Assembly (NCBI GenBank): GCA_018060625.1
Contig: JAGOVS010000016.1
Coordinates: 1-33,671, forward strand
Length of the DNA: 33,671 nt
Source of the DNA: Bacteriovorax sp.
GTDB lineage: Bacteria; Bdellovibrionota; Bacteriovoracia; Bacteriovoracales; Bacteriovoracaceae
Direction of reading: 5' to 3'
In this document: positions 1-8,396 of the stretch, one piece after another
How the letters are laid out: each line of letters opens with the position of its first letter
Position numbering within the stretch: the first letter of the stretch is position 1
Program-made: the position numbers and the translations under genes
The notes under the pieces: generated by a model
Seen by the model: the letters and a program-made list of their open reading frames with translations, nothing else
What the model was told of the DNA's origin: nothing
The model's database searches: none

Positions 1-1033
1 GGACTAAGAGTTGGGGTCTTGTATCGATTCGGGCCTTTTTAGAAAGGATTAAGTTTTTATTGAGCTGAGAAGAAGTGCTTTGTTGAGCATCTTGTTTAAT
101 GATGATTTTTCCGGTGAAAATCCCGTGAGATTCTCCGGCCAAGATTCCTTTAAAGAGCTGGTCAGAATAGGTGTGATCAGCAAAATGGGTTATAGTTGAG
201 AAAATATCAGTATGCTCATTCTTTTTAAGGGTAAAGAGTCCGTGAACGGCCCCTTCGGCCGCAGCTTCTCTGAGTTCGAGATTGATATTGTGCCTGGCCA
301 AAGAGAGTCCTAAGTCAACAGTCACCGATTGAAAGTGGGCCCCTTTTGCAAGTGTTGAAGTTGTGAGTCCTATATGTGTGGCCGCTTTGGCCTCTGTTTG
401 AATTTTCACATGTTCTATATGAGCGTTAGCGAGAAGATTAAATTGCATAACAGAATTTGTCGTATATTGAAATAAATCGTTATTTGTTGAATCAAAAATT
501 TCAACAAAGCTGACCTTTGTGTTTTCTTGGCAAGTGATAAAAAGACGAGGAGAGATGATTTTGTTGACTCCAAGATCGTCGACAAGATGGATAATGCTAA
601 CAGGGTAAGGAAGAGACGTATTCTTTTTAATTTTTAAAGCAATTGGATTAAGACAAGTACTGAAATTAAGAGAATCGAATGCATCAAAGAACTGTTCTTG
701 TATTCTAGGTGAATCGAGCTCTATACCCTCAGGGAGTACAGAGAGTTCTTTATTAAAGATGCCATTGTTTAAAAAGATAACGGCGCGCTTGTCGATGACA
801 GAGTTAGGAAGAGCATGAGGAATACTATCTTTATTTTCAAAGAAACGAGACGAAAGATGAGGGGCCACTTTGGTATATAACCAATCTTCATCTTTTTTGG
901 AAGGAAGACCTTTTGTCTCAAAAAAATTAAGCGCCATTTTCATGGACGACTGATAGCTTGGAGTTAAGTCCAGCTCTTTTTTTAATAGAGCTTGGGAATT
1001 TCTGATGATTTCACTAAAGATTATATTTTCCAT
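1..1033 (-). CDS. sufD: SufD, Fe-S cluster assembly scaffold subunit (3' end cut by window edge)
   Basis: The reading frame runs from an ATG at 1033 to the left edge without a stop, giving about 344 residues of a protein usually near 430. The N-terminus is helical and charged (MENIIFSEIIRNSQALLKK). The last visible part reads KKARIDTRPQLLV, which matches the conserved 'A-x-I-D-T-x-P-Q-L' strand of the SufB/SufD beta-helix fold. SufD pairs with SufB and SufC in the cytoplasmic SufBC2D complex that assembles Fe-S clusters. It starts 22 bases after the sufC stop, behind a purine-rich AAGAAAGAGAG stretch, so it belongs to the same operon. The cysteine desulfurase (sufS) and sulfur transfer genes usually found next would lie beyond the edge. 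Assignment is firm from motif and neighbours. Confidence 0.9.
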   Translation of the reverse strand, partial: MENIIFSEIIRNSQALLKKELDLTPSYQSSMKMALNFFETKGLPSKKDEDWLYTKVAPHLSSRFFENKDSIPHALPNSVIDKRAVIFLNNGIFNKELSVLPEGIELDSPRIQEQFFDAFDSLNFSTCLNPIALKIKKNTSLPYPVSIIHLVDDLGVNKIISPRLFITCQENTKVSFVEIFDSTNNDLFQYTTNSVMQFNLLANAHIEHVKIQTEAKAATHIGLTTSTLAKGAHFQSVTVDLGLSLARHNINLELREAAAEGAVHGLFTLKKNEHTDIFSTITHFADHTYSDQLFKGILAGESHGIFTGKIIIKQDAQQSTSSQLNKNLILSKKARIDTRPQLLV

Positions 1034-1055
1034 TTTGCTCTCTTTCTTTACTTGC

Positions 1056-1841
1056 TTAGTGATTAGTTTCTTCGAATTCTTTAATGACCCAGTCGTATCC
1101 TTTTTCTTCTAATAAAAGAGCGAGCTCTTTTCCTCCTGAGCGAATAATTTCTCCTTTGTAGAGAACGTGCACATGATCAGGAACGATATAATCCAGTAGG
1201 CGCTGATAATGAGTAACGAGAACGGTGGCATTAAAACGATTTTTAAGGGCATTCACTCCCTTAGCAACAATTTTAAGAGCATCAATATCAAGCCCCGAAT
1301 CAGTCTCATCTAAAAGGGCAAGGCGGGGATTTAAAACGGCCATTTGTAAAATTTCATTTTTCTTTTTCTCGCCGCCAGAAAACCCCGTATTCACTGGACG
1401 ATCTAAAAAGGATTCATTCATCTCCAGAAGCTCAAGCTTTGGTTTTAGAAATTGACGAAAAGCGTCCGCATCCATTTCAGCAGCACCGTTGTGCTTGCAT
1501 GTTTCGTTGAAGGCCTCGAGTAGGAAGTTAAAATTGGTCACACCTGGGATTTCAACCGGGTATTGAAAGCCTAGAAAGATTCCGCTTTTGGCGCGTTCAT
1601 CAGCGGCCAGATCCAGCAAGTTTTTTTCTTTAGAGTTGATTTTAAACTGGATACTTCCCTCCGTTACAGTAAAAGCGGGATGCCCGGCAATGACTTTTGA
1701 GAGAGTGCTTTTGCCAGAACCATTTGGTCCCATGATGGCATGGACTTCTCCGGCCTTTACAGTGAGATTTATGCCTTTTAAAATTTCTTTTGTTTCTCCA
1801 TTGGCCTCAATCGTTGCGTGGAGATTTTTAATTTCAATCAT
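1056..1841 (-). CDS. sufC: SufC, ABC-type ATPase of Fe-S cluster assembly
   Basis: A 261-residue protein, the usual SufC length. Walker A is GPNGSGKST at about residues 38-46. The ABC signature is [10 protein letters not shown] and Walker B with the catalytic Glu is [12 protein letters not shown], the SufC form with 'DETDSGLD'. An 'HYQRLL' H-loop follows, and the C-terminus has the SufC-specific 'GG.ELA..LE..GYDW' ending. SufC is a cytoplasmic, non-transport ABC ATPase that drives conformational change in the SufB-SufD dimer. It sits 9 bases after the sufB stop and 22 bases before sufD, which fits co-transcription under the Rrf2 regulator upstream. Nothing is unusual. Confidence 0.97.
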   Translation of the reverse strand: MIEIKNLHATIEANGETKEILKGINLTVKAGEVHAIMGPNGSGKSTLSKVIAGHPAFTVTEGSIQFKINSKEKNLLDLAADERAKSGIFLGFQYPVEIPGVTNFNFLLEAFNETCKHNGAAEMDADAFRQFLKPKLELLEMNESFLDRPVNTGFSGGEKKKNEILQMAVLNPRLALLDETDSGLDIDALKIVAKGVNALKNRFNATVLVTHYQRLLDYIVPDHVHVLYKGEIIRSGGKELALLLEEKGYDWVIKEFEETNH

Positions 1842-1850
1842 TTTTTTTTC

Positions 1851-3278
1851 CTATCCAATGCTATTTTCTAATTTCATTTCAATTAATTTCACTGCTTCAA
1901 TGGAGAACTCTAATGGAAGTTCTTTAAAGACATCTTTACAAAAACCATTGACGATCATGGAGATGCACTTTTCTTCAGAGAGGCCGCGAGACTGAAGATA
2001 GAAGAGTTGTTCTTCAGACATTTTTGAAGTTGAGGCCTCATGTTCAACTATGGCCGTGCTGTTTCGGACATCGATATAGGGAAAAGTATTGGCCTGGGCC
2101 TTATCTCCAATAAGCATGGAGTCGCATTGGGAATAATTGCGGGCACCCGTTGCTCCAGGCATAATTTTGACTAGACCTCGGTAATTGTTTTCAGATTGTT
2201 CGGCCGAGATTCCCTTGGAGATTATGGTTGATTTGGTATTTTTTCCAATGTGAACCATTTTGGTTCCAGTATCGGCCTGCATGAAGTTGTTGGTTAAGGC
2301 CACGGAGTAGAACGCTCCCTCTGAATAGTCACCTATAAGATTGCAAGAAGGGTATTTCCAAGTAATGGCCGAGCCTGCTTCCACTTGAGTCCAAGAAATT
2401 TTTGAACCGACACCAACACAATTTCCTCTTTTGGTGACAAAATTATAAATTCCACCAAGACCGGATTTATCTCCAGCGTACCAGTTTTGAACTGTAGAGT
2501 ATTTGATTTCGGCATGATCAAAGGCCACGAGTTCAACAATGGCAGCATGAAGTTGATTTTCATCTCTTTGGGGAGCTGTACATCCCTCAAGATAGTTTAC
2601 GTAGGAGCCTTCTTCGGCAATGATGAGAGTTCTCTCAAATTGCCCAGTCTCTTTGGCATTGATGCGAAAATAAGTTGAGAGATCAAGCGGGCAGCGAACT
2701 CCTTTAGGAATATAGACAAAGGAGCCATCAGAAAAAACGGCGGCATTTAAGGCCGCATAAAAATTATCGGAGTAGGGGACAACTGATCCTAAGTATTTTT
2801 TGACAAGTTCAGGACGCTCTTTTATGGCATCAGAAATTGAACAGAAAATGACTCCGACTTTTTCTAATTCTTCTCGGTGAGTTGTTGCGACGGAAACGGA
2901 ATCAAAGACGGCATCAACGGCGACACCACTGATACGTTTTTGTTCATTAAGGGGAATTCCTAATTTCTCAAATGTGGCCAGAAGTTCTGGATCGATCTCA
3001 TCAAGCGACGTGATAGAATCTTTTTTCTTAGGAGCAGAATAATAATAAAGGTTTTGAAAATCGATATCGGGAATGGAGAGTTTAGCCCATTTGGGAAGAG
3101 GCATTTTTTCCCAATGGCGAAAGGCCTTGAGGCGATACTCTAAAAGCCACTCTGGTTCATTTTTTTTAGCAGAGATTAAACGAACAATATTTTCGTTCAA
3201 CCCTTTAGGAAATTCTTCTGTTTCAATTTCAGTAAAAAATCCATATTTGTAGTCATTGTTTAAAATATCAGTGCTCAT
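1851..3278 (-). CDS. sufB: SufB, Fe-S cluster assembly scaffold subunit
   Basis: A 475-residue cytoplasmic scaffold protein, a normal SufB length. Diagnostic stretches include [40 protein letters not shown] and, near the end, the core '[11 protein letters not shown]' containing the conserved Cys at residue 385, equivalent to the cluster-assembly cysteine of E. coli SufB. The closing '[19 protein letters not shown]' motif is also typical. Its ATG overlaps the end of the Rrf2 regulator gene by four bases (ATGA), so the two are translationally coupled. SufB binds SufC and SufD and holds the nascent cluster. The order rrf2-sufB-sufC-sufD makes function clear. Confidence 0.97.
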   Translation of the reverse strand: MSTDILNNDYKYGFFTEIETEEFPKGLNENIVRLISAKKNEPEWLLEYRLKAFRHWEKMPLPKWAKLSIPDIDFQNLYYYSAPKKKDSITSLDEIDPELLATFEKLGIPLNEQKRISGVAVDAVFDSVSVATTHREELEKVGVIFCSISDAIKERPELVKKYLGSVVPYSDNFYAALNAAVFSDGSFVYIPKGVRCPLDLSTYFRINAKETGQFERTLIIAEEGSYVNYLEGCTAPQRDENQLHAAIVELVAFDHAEIKYSTVQNWYAGDKSGLGGIYNFVTKRGNCVGVGSKISWTQVEAGSAITWKYPSCNLIGDYSEGAFYSVALTNNFMQADTGTKMVHIGKNTKSTIISKGISAEQSENNYRGLVKIMPGATGARNYSQCDSMLIGDKAQANTFPYIDVRNSTAIVEHEASTSKMSEEQLFYLQSRGLSEEKCISMIVNGFCKDVFKELPLEFSIEAVKLIEMKLENSIG

Positions 3279-3763
3279 AACAAATTCTCAGGTGTTAAAG
3301 GTTGGCCCTTAGGCATATGGCCTGGAGCCTGATGGTTAAATTCACTTCCCTGGAGGAGATCAGCGAGAGTGAGGGTTTCTAAAAAGGTATTGAGTTTACG
3401 ATTGAGTTGGTCAACGGGAGTGGCGATATTGCATTTTTTAAAAAGTTCACAAAGGCCATTGTTATTGGTGCAGACTCGTCCAATGTCCTTTTTGCCTTCT
3501 ATTAAACGAACAAGTTCCATGTACGTGATGTCGGAGAGAGGCCGATTGAGAGAATAGCCACCCTTAATGCCTTTGGTGGATTTTAAGATATTGTGGTTAT
3601 TCATCAACTGCATGACTTTGGCCGTGGTATCAAAGGGAGTATTAAACTCATCACAGATTTCTCTGGCCGAAGTCAGGGAGTGGGTCTGAAGAAGTTGCGT
3701 TTTATCGGCCATAAACTTGAGGGCCATTAAAGCATATTCGACTTTCTTATTAATTTTAAGCAT
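3275..3763 (-). CDS. Rrf2/IscR-family Fe-S sensing transcription regulator of the suf operon
   Basis: A 162-residue protein with an N-terminal Rrf2 winged helix: '[15 protein letters not shown]', the recognition-helix region '[41 protein letters not shown]', then 'LVRLIEGKK'. Three cysteines in [15 protein letters not shown] (C-x6-C-x5-C) sit where IscR-type proteins ligate an Fe-S cluster (C-x5-C-x5-C in E. coli IscR). It is therefore likely to sense Fe-S status and control suf. It is the first gene of the operon and overlaps sufB by four bases. A 9+7+9 palindrome 57 bases upstream of its ATG is a plausible operator for autoregulation. Whether it acts like IscR, RirA or SufR cannot be decided, so I give no symbol. 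Confidence 0.92.
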   Translation of the reverse strand: MLKINKKVEYALMALKFMADKTQLLQTHSLTSAREICDEFNTPFDTTAKVMQLMNNHNILKSTKGIKGGYSLNRPLSDITYMELVRLIEGKKDIGRVCTNNNGLCELFKKCNIATPVDQLNRKLNTFLETLTLADLLQGSEFNHQAPGHMPKGQPLTPENLL

Positions 3764-3819
3764 CGGCCTTCCATGCTGTGTTTCAGGTTCTTAGATTGAC
3801 TAGCGCCTAAAATAACTTA

Positions 3820-3844
3820 AAATAGGTTAAAAATAAACCTATTT
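3820..3844. promoter_or_regulatory. 25-bp palindrome, candidate Rrf2 operator upstream of the suf operon
   Basis: Two perfect 9-base arms, AAATAGGTT (3820-3828) and AACCTATTT (3836-3844), flank a 7-base AT spacer. The total length of 25 bp matches the usual footprint of Rrf2-family operators such as IscR and NsrR sites. On the minus strand a weak promoter can be drawn through it: TTTATT, 17 bases, then TATTTT. Its -35 region lies within the palindrome, which suits repression. The site lies in the divergent region between the regulator gene and the exported metallopeptidase gene, so it could also affect the latter. Confidence 0.55.
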
Positions 3845-3954
3845 GTTTTGAGACCAATGGAAAAGTTGATCAAAACTAATGGTTTTAGGTCGTATGACCG
3901 ATAGGTTTGAGGGCCTTATGGATTTTAGGGGTGGAGAAGAGGATTCTTAAACTT

Positions 3955-5856
3955 ATGCGCGTTATTTTGAGCCTGGTTATTATGAGCACTTTTTGGGGAG
4001 CAGTTTATGCTGATTCACAAGAGGGTATTGTCGATGCTTTAAAAAGTTATCAGCTTTTGTTGGAAGAACTTCAAAGAGCTCAAAAAGTTCCAAAGCGAGA
4101 TTGCTCAACTGATGGCCCAAAAAATGAAACGAAGAGCTATTGCTCCATTCAAGAGTTTTGTTCTGATCCGTCTATCAATTATGATTCTCCCATTCTTTAT
4201 CAAAATTCCTCAGGGAGACAAATTGAAAATTTTGCCTATTTTAGGTCAAGACAGAGCATTCGTGCCTGTCTAAAAGAGGGTCATAAGGATCAACTTCAAT
4301 TTATTCGAGACAAGGCCGTTGATCGATTGAAGGCCGGGCATATAAAAAAAATCATTGCTGCAAATAAAAAATTAAATAAACTCGCTGATCGATATAAGCA
4401 GAGAGAGAGTCTTCAAAAAGTGAGTTCGGCCGTTTTAGAATTATCTCTACTTGCAGGATTGAATTCAGGAGAATCAAATTGGGATGCCAAGGAGGCACCT
4501 CCCACATTGCTAAAGAATATGCTTACTCTCGCAGAGAAAAAGGCCAAGGTTAAACTACACCCAGACATTAAAGCGACTTTAATTGATATTCAATTACTCA
4601 AAAATAATCCAACATATTTAAGTCAAATGCAGACAATTGAAGAGGCCCTTATCCCTGAAGTGCGCTCTCAAGATCCCCTTAATAACTGGAGCCTTTTAAC
4701 AGATGAAGCACAAGCAGGTGGCCAGAAGGCCTTAGAGAAAAACAGAGAACGATTGGTCTTAAAAACACAAGCTGGGTATGAACTTTTTAAAGACACTCAA
4801 GCAGAAATGATTCGCTACTTTGAAAGTCGCAAAAATGAAATGAATAAAGAGAACATTGAGCGGATCATTGAGCGAGTACAAACGATGAGTTTTACTCCTC
4901 CACGATTGATAGAGGGATTAGAAGAGCATTGTGCTAAGGGGGCAAATGCTTTATATGATGAAGAAAAACATTCACTGATTCTATGCCCACAGTTGCTTAA
5001 TTATCCTGAAATGGAGATGATCGAAACGATGGCCCATGAAATGTCCCATAGTTTTGATTCCTGTGCACTTTCGAAACGAATGTATAAACTTAAAGGCCCA
5101 GAAGTTGTAGGTGATGCGCCTTTTGAGATCGAAATAAAAATGAAGCCGCAAGCGTTTTATCGACTTGAAAGCGGATTTCAATTAATTGAGGAAAAGAAGC
5201 CTGGCCTTACTCAAGATCGCATGAGTTATAAAGTTCATCCTTTTTCCCAAACCATGAGCTGTTTACAAGACCCACAATCTCTGGGGGCCGTAGGCATTGA
5301 CCGCACTCAAATTCAAAAAAAGGTCCAAGAAAGGTTAGAAGAATTAGAGCGTCTTGGACAAAACAATTCCCAAAATAAGGAAGCTCGCTATCTCAATTTC
5401 TTAAACAATCATAAAGAGGCCTATTTTGATTATCACGAAGGATGTAACTTTAGTGAATCAACAGATCTCATTGGACGAAGTCAGCTAATCGAGGGATTTG
5501 CTGACAAGATGGCCAGTGAGGTCGTTGCGAGAAAAATGCAGAAGCTCTCACAATCTCAGGCCCAAAGGGCAATGTTAGAAATTATCCTCTCTTACAGGGC
5601 GGGGGGGACAATTTGCACGAATGAGTCTAAGAGTGAAACTTTGCTAAGAGAATTTGCTGAAAAAGAAGGGTGTAAGGATTATTATGCCAATTATTCCAAC
5701 GAGGAAAAAATGCTTAAGGGTCTTGAAATTCTCGACCCAAAATTTACAACTCACTCTGATGATCAAAAAAGAATTGAGCGCATTTTTTTGGCCCATCCAA
5801 TGATTAGGAAGGCCCTTAACTGTAGCGAGAAAGTGGGGATGAAATATTGTGAATAA
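3955..5856 (+). CDS. Putative exported zinc metallopeptidase with HExxH motif
   Basis: A 633-residue protein when started at ATG 3955, which gives a clean signal peptide (MRVILSLVIMSTFWGAVYA, cleavage near A-D). An in-frame TTG at 3907 would only add a poor N-terminal extension. A purine-rich GGAGAAGAGG lies upstream. The N-terminal part contains several cysteines (about residues 50-90) and long charged helices. The C-terminal half carries METMAHEMSHSFDSC, with HEMSH at residues 361-365, and EGFAD at 513-517, which could supply the third zinc-ligand Glu of a gluzincin. 'HExxHSFD' loosely recalls M13 peptidases, but I cannot place it in a family. Paired cysteines suit an oxidising, periplasmic or extracellular location. 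Catalysis and substrate are inferred only from the motif. Confidence 0.7.
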   Translation: MRVILSLVIMSTFWGAVYADSQEGIVDALKSYQLLLEELQRAQKVPKRDCSTDGPKNETKSYCSIQEFCSDPSINYDSPILYQNSSGRQIENFAYFRSRQSIRACLKEGHKDQLQFIRDKAVDRLKAGHIKKIIAANKKLNKLADRYKQRESLQKVSSAVLELSLLAGLNSGESNWDAKEAPPTLLKNMLTLAEKKAKVKLHPDIKATLIDIQLLKNNPTYLSQMQTIEEALIPEVRSQDPLNNWSLLTDEAQAGGQKALEKNRERLVLKTQAGYELFKDTQAEMIRYFESRKNEMNKENIERIIERVQTMSFTPPRLIEGLEEHCAKGANALYDEEKHSLILCPQLLNYPEMEMIETMAHEMSHSFDSCALSKRMYKLKGPEVVGDAPFEIEIKMKPQAFYRLESGFQLIEEKKPGLTQDRMSYKVHPFSQTMSCLQDPQSLGAVGIDRTQIQKKVQERLEELERLGQNNSQNKEARYLNFLNNHKEAYFDYHEGCNFSESTDLIGRSQLIEGFADKMASEVVARKMQKLSQSQAQRAMLEIILSYRAGGTICTNESKSETLLREFAEKEGCKDYYANYSNEEKMLKGLEILDPKFTTHSDDQKRIERIFLAHPMIRKALNCSEKVGMKYCE

Positions 5857-6253
5857 GAAATGGTTAATTCATTTACTCTTTTTCTCATTGAGTCTTTTGA
5901 GTTTTTCCAGCTCGGGGAGTACGCCATCAACGGAGTTGATTATTGTCTTGGATGAACTGAGCTCGCAAGGAGTAAGGCTCTCCCGAGATGTGCTGATAAC
6001 AAAAGATGGGCATGTCTTTGTGAACAGAGAACGTCTTTCTCCTTCCGAGATTATTACGCAGTCCAGTCATATCTCCCAATTGGCCACTTTTGCGATGAAA
6101 AAAAACAATGAGAGCTGTTCGACAGGGAGTTTTTTGCATATTCTAAAAAATGAGAAAGTCATCAAAAAAGAAAACGGTTGCTTAAATAGTGAGCGCTATA
6201 AAATGTTGAAAAAACATTTTGGTGCTTTAAAAAAAGATCATATTAGTCATTAA
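5849..6253 (+). CDS. Small exported protein of unknown function
   Basis: A GTG start at 5849 overlaps the end of the upstream metallopeptidase gene by eight bases, so translation is probably coupled. The 134-residue product begins with a strong signal peptide (KKWLIHLLFFSLSLLSFSSSGS) and leaves a mature domain of about 107 residues. That domain has predicted mixed strand and helix content ('ELIIVLDELSSQGVRLSRDVLITKDGHVFVN') and just two cysteines ('ESCSTGS', 'NGCLNS') that could form one disulfide. I do not recognise the family. Its position directly behind the HExxH protein suggests a partner, inhibitor or chaperone for it, but this is only context. Confidence 0.7.
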   Translation: MNKKWLIHLLFFSLSLLSFSSSGSTPSTELIIVLDELSSQGVRLSRDVLITKDGHVFVNRERLSPSEIITQSSHISQLATFAMKKNNESCSTGSFLHILKNEKVIKKENGCLNSERYKMLKKHFGALKKDHISH

Positions 6254-6271
6254 ATTAAAAAGATCTGTTGA

Positions 6272-7186
6272 ATGGGAATATCTATGCATGTGGTGGGAGA
6301 GTTAAGGGATCCTAAAATGGTGGAAGAAATCCTCCAGGGATTAAAAAAATGTGAGATTGAAGCGACCTCTCAATTTATTCAGGAGCATGAACTCTATCTC
6401 ATTACAGTGAAAGATGATTCAAAAGCTGAAGAGGCCCAGGACTACTTTCGCGTAAAAATGGGATTTAAAAAACCAGCTGAAATTGATCCACAATGGGTGA
6501 AAATAAAAAAAATTCCCAAAGGGGATTACACTTTTACGATGGTCATGATTTCGGTGGCCCTTTATGTCTTAAGCTTCACTCAGATGGGGGAGCTGCTTTT
6601 TAGTTCATTGTTTATTGGGAAAGTGGATAGTTCGCTCTTTTTGGAAGTTTCAAAGGGGCAAGTGTGGAGATTGATCACCCCCATTTTTTTACATATGAGC
6701 TTCTTGCATATTCTTTTTAATATGCTTTGGTTTAAGGACTTGGGTTATCTCATTGAATTTAATTTTGGAAAAAAATTCTTACTGCAATTTGTCTTAGGGA
6801 CGGGCCTTATTTCTAATCTTGGACAATATTTTGTTAGTGGCCCGCAGTTCGGGGGGATGTCGGGTGTTTTATATGGGATGTTGGGTTTTATTTGGGTCTA
6901 TAAGCAATTGCACCGTGAGTTTGAATACGCCATTCCTCGTTTTGATTTGGGAATGATGATTGGTTGGTTTTTTCTCTGTTTAACTGGGGTTCTTGGACCG
7001 ATTGCCAATACAGCGCATGGTGCAGGATTAGTGGCCGGGATGATTTGGGCGGTTTTTTATCGATTACGCCTTGAAAAAGGATGGATCAACTATTTTTTGC
7101 TCGCTGTCTTTTTTTTGATTTTCACCCTCTTCGTTGAAGGGTATAAGCTGGACGGAAGATACTACCTCTTACTTTGGACAAAATAA
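6272..7186 (+). CDS. glpG: GlpG-type rhomboid intramembrane serine protease
   Basis: About 304 residues. Residues 1-70 form a small soluble domain like the cytoplasmic N-domain of E. coli GlpG. Six or more hydrophobic segments follow. Active-site features are all visible: the oxyanion helix 'HMSFLHILFN' (H-x5-H-x3-N), the nucleophile in 'GGMSGVLYGMLG' (Ser197) and the catalytic His in 'NTAHGAGLVAG' (His249). The spacing is close to Ser201/His254 in E. coli. The enzyme should cleave transmembrane helices of inner-membrane proteins. A second ATG at 6284 has a better-placed purine run (GGGA) and may be the true start. The stop overlaps the next gene's ATG (TAATG). It lies among exported-protein genes, but its substrate is unknown. 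Confidence 0.93.
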   Translation: MGISMHVVGELRDPKMVEEILQGLKKCEIEATSQFIQEHELYLITVKDDSKAEEAQDYFRVKMGFKKPAEIDPQWVKIKKIPKGDYTFTMVMISVALYVLSFTQMGELLFSSLFIGKVDSSLFLEVSKGQVWRLITPIFLHMSFLHILFNMLWFKDLGYLIEFNFGKKFLLQFVLGTGLISNLGQYFVSGPQFGGMSGVLYGMLGFIWVYKQLHREFEYAIPRFDLGMMIGWFFLCLTGVLGPIANTAHGAGLVAGMIWAVFYRLRLEKGWINYFLLAVFFLIFTLFVEGYKLDGRYYLLLWTK

Positions 7187-7437
7187 TGGATAATAAAAAT
7201 TTATCAGTGGAAGCGCGTTTGAATCAATTAAGTGAAAGTTTTAAAGAAAAGAATCCAAAGCAAATGAGAACTATTAGAAACAATTTAAACAATCGCATTC
7301 GCTCATTTGAAGAAGAATTAAAATTTGGCAAGGCCTTGCCAAAGATTTCAGCAAGTCATATGTTTTTTGATTTTGAATTAAAAGATTGTAAAACTTTATT
7401 GGCCGCGGCCCAAAAACAAATTAAAAATCAAAAATAA
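7186..7437 (+). CDS. Small basic cytoplasmic protein of unknown function
   Basis: An 83-residue protein starting at ATG 7186, one base into the rhomboid stop codon (TAATG), so it is probably translated by re-initiation. A TTG at 7174 would add four residues and is less convincing. The product has no signal peptide or membrane segment. It is rich in Lys, Asn and Gln and looks mostly helical: 'SVEARLNQLSESFKEK', 'IRNNLNNRIRSFEEELKF', 'DCKTLLAAAQKQIK'. It resembles no family I can name. Conservation of its coupling to glpG in relatives would suggest it acts with the protease. Confidence 0.65.
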   Translation: MDNKNLSVEARLNQLSESFKEKNPKQMRTIRNNLNNRIRSFEEELKFGKALPKISASHMFFDFELKDCKTLLAAAQKQIKNQK

Positions 7438-7438
7438 A

Positions 7439-7780
7439 ATGCTAAGAAAGTTCATCGTCTTTTTTTCTTTTATAGTGCTGACATATTCTCATGCAGAAAG
7501 CATGAAGGAAGATTATCCAATCGATTTATTACATCAGGCCGGTGAGTATCTCATTTATCATTGTGAGCGAAAGCATTATGCCTGTGTTAATAAACGCAGT
7601 TTTGATGACTGCGCAGAAGAGAGAACAAAGGTTCTTGAAAATCAGAAAGAGGACAAATTGCCTTGCTCTCCCCTTAAAAAGTTCGAGGATAAAGTCTCTT
7701 GTGTAAAGGCCAATTATAAAGCAGTTGACTCCCTGGAGCTAAAGAGATTTTGTTATAGAAATAAGGCGCTAAAAAATTAA
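7439..7780 (+). CDS. Small exported six-cysteine protein of unknown function
   Basis: A 113-residue protein that starts one base after the previous stop. It has a signal peptide (MLRKFIVFFSFIVLTYSHA, cleavage near A-E). The mature part of about 94 residues contains six cysteines arranged as C-x6-C-x8-C, then C, C and C further on ('YHCERKHYAC', 'DDCAEERTK', 'LPCSPLKK', 'VSCVKANYK', 'RFCYRN'). Six cysteines in so short a chain suggest three disulfides and a compact, protease-resistant periplasmic or secreted domain. The chain is highly charged. It closes a tight five-gene run that begins with the HExxH protein. No family recognised. Confidence 0.68.
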   Translation: MLRKFIVFFSFIVLTYSHAESMKEDYPIDLLHQAGEYLIYHCERKHYACVNKRSFDDCAEERTKVLENQKEDKLPCSPLKKFEDKVSCVKANYKAVDSLELKRFCYRNKALKN

Positions 7781-7897
7781 CGAGAAAGCATTAACTTTAA
7801 GTCGGATATTAAATACAAACACTCAAACTAAAAATTTTCTTAGATTTATTTTTTGTCCTATGTGACAATCTATTAAGAATATCTCAAGGAGTTTTTT

Positions 7898-8293
7898 GTG
7901 GCCTTAAAATTAGAGAGTAAGATTTTGGTAATCGACGATATGTCTATCATGAGAAGAATGATTAAAAAAATGTTCGTTGAAATGGGGTATAACAATCTTT
8001 TAGAAAGTGATGATGGGATCAATGCATGGCCACTCATTGAAGCGGCCCAAAAAGAAGGAAGCCCTTTTGATTTCATTGTCTCTGATTGGAATATGCCTGA
8101 AATGAGTGGAATTGATTTACTTATAAAAATTCGCAGCACACCAGGTCTTGAAAAGCTTCCTTTTTTAATGATTACGGCAGAGACAGATGCCGAAAATTTA
8201 GTCGCGGCTGAGAAAGCAGGAGTGAGTGGGTTTATTAAAAAGCCGTTCACGATTGATCATTTAAAAGAAAAAATGGGTGAGATGTTTAAATAA
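7898..8293 (+). CDS. cheY: CheY-like single-domain response regulator
   Basis: A 131-residue receiver domain with no output domain. The start is GTG at 7898 behind a good Shine-Dalgarno site (AAGGAG, 7886-7891). Phosphorylation-site residues are all present: acidic pair Asp13-Asp14 in 'LVIDDMS', phospho-acceptor Asp63 in 'VSDWNMPEMSG', Thr93 in 'MITAE' and Lys115 in 'FIKKPF'. The 'DWNMPxMSGxDLL' loop and 'KKPFT' are typical of chemotaxis CheY that binds the flagellar switch. There are no other chemotaxis genes nearby, so it may be an orphan CheY fed by a distant CheA. A short inverted repeat (TTGTC...GACAA, 7853-7868) lies 30 bases upstream of the start. Confidence 0.93.
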   Translation: MALKLESKILVIDDMSIMRRMIKKMFVEMGYNNLLESDDGINAWPLIEAAQKEGSPFDFIVSDWNMPEMSGIDLLIKIRSTPGLEKLPFLMITAETDAENLVAAEKAGVSGFIKKPFTIDHLKEKMGEMFK

Positions 8294-8396
8294 ATTCCCT
8301 TGCGAAGTGTTTTAGTCAGATGGATAAGGGTTCCAATTTAAAAAATTGTCAGAAAGTAGCTGTCATAATTCCATCCATTTCTTCCGATATACATTC

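Noticed and set aside
3888..3899. GGTC-GTAT-GACC short palindrome upstream of the first HExxH gene
   Set aside because: Four-base arms are expected by chance in a region of this size. No promoter element lines up convincingly with it.
3907..3954. TTG start that would extend the first HExxH protein by 16 residues
   Set aside because: The extension places charged residues before a signal peptide that is complete from ATG 3955, so 3955 is the better start.
7873..8250. Minus-strand frame opposite cheY
   Set aside because: The plus-strand product has every CheY active-site residue and a good ribosome site, so the antisense frame is a shadow.
8299..8334. CCCTT/AAGGG pair after cheY as a terminator
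   Set aside because: The arms are five bases with a loop of over 20 bases and no T tract.
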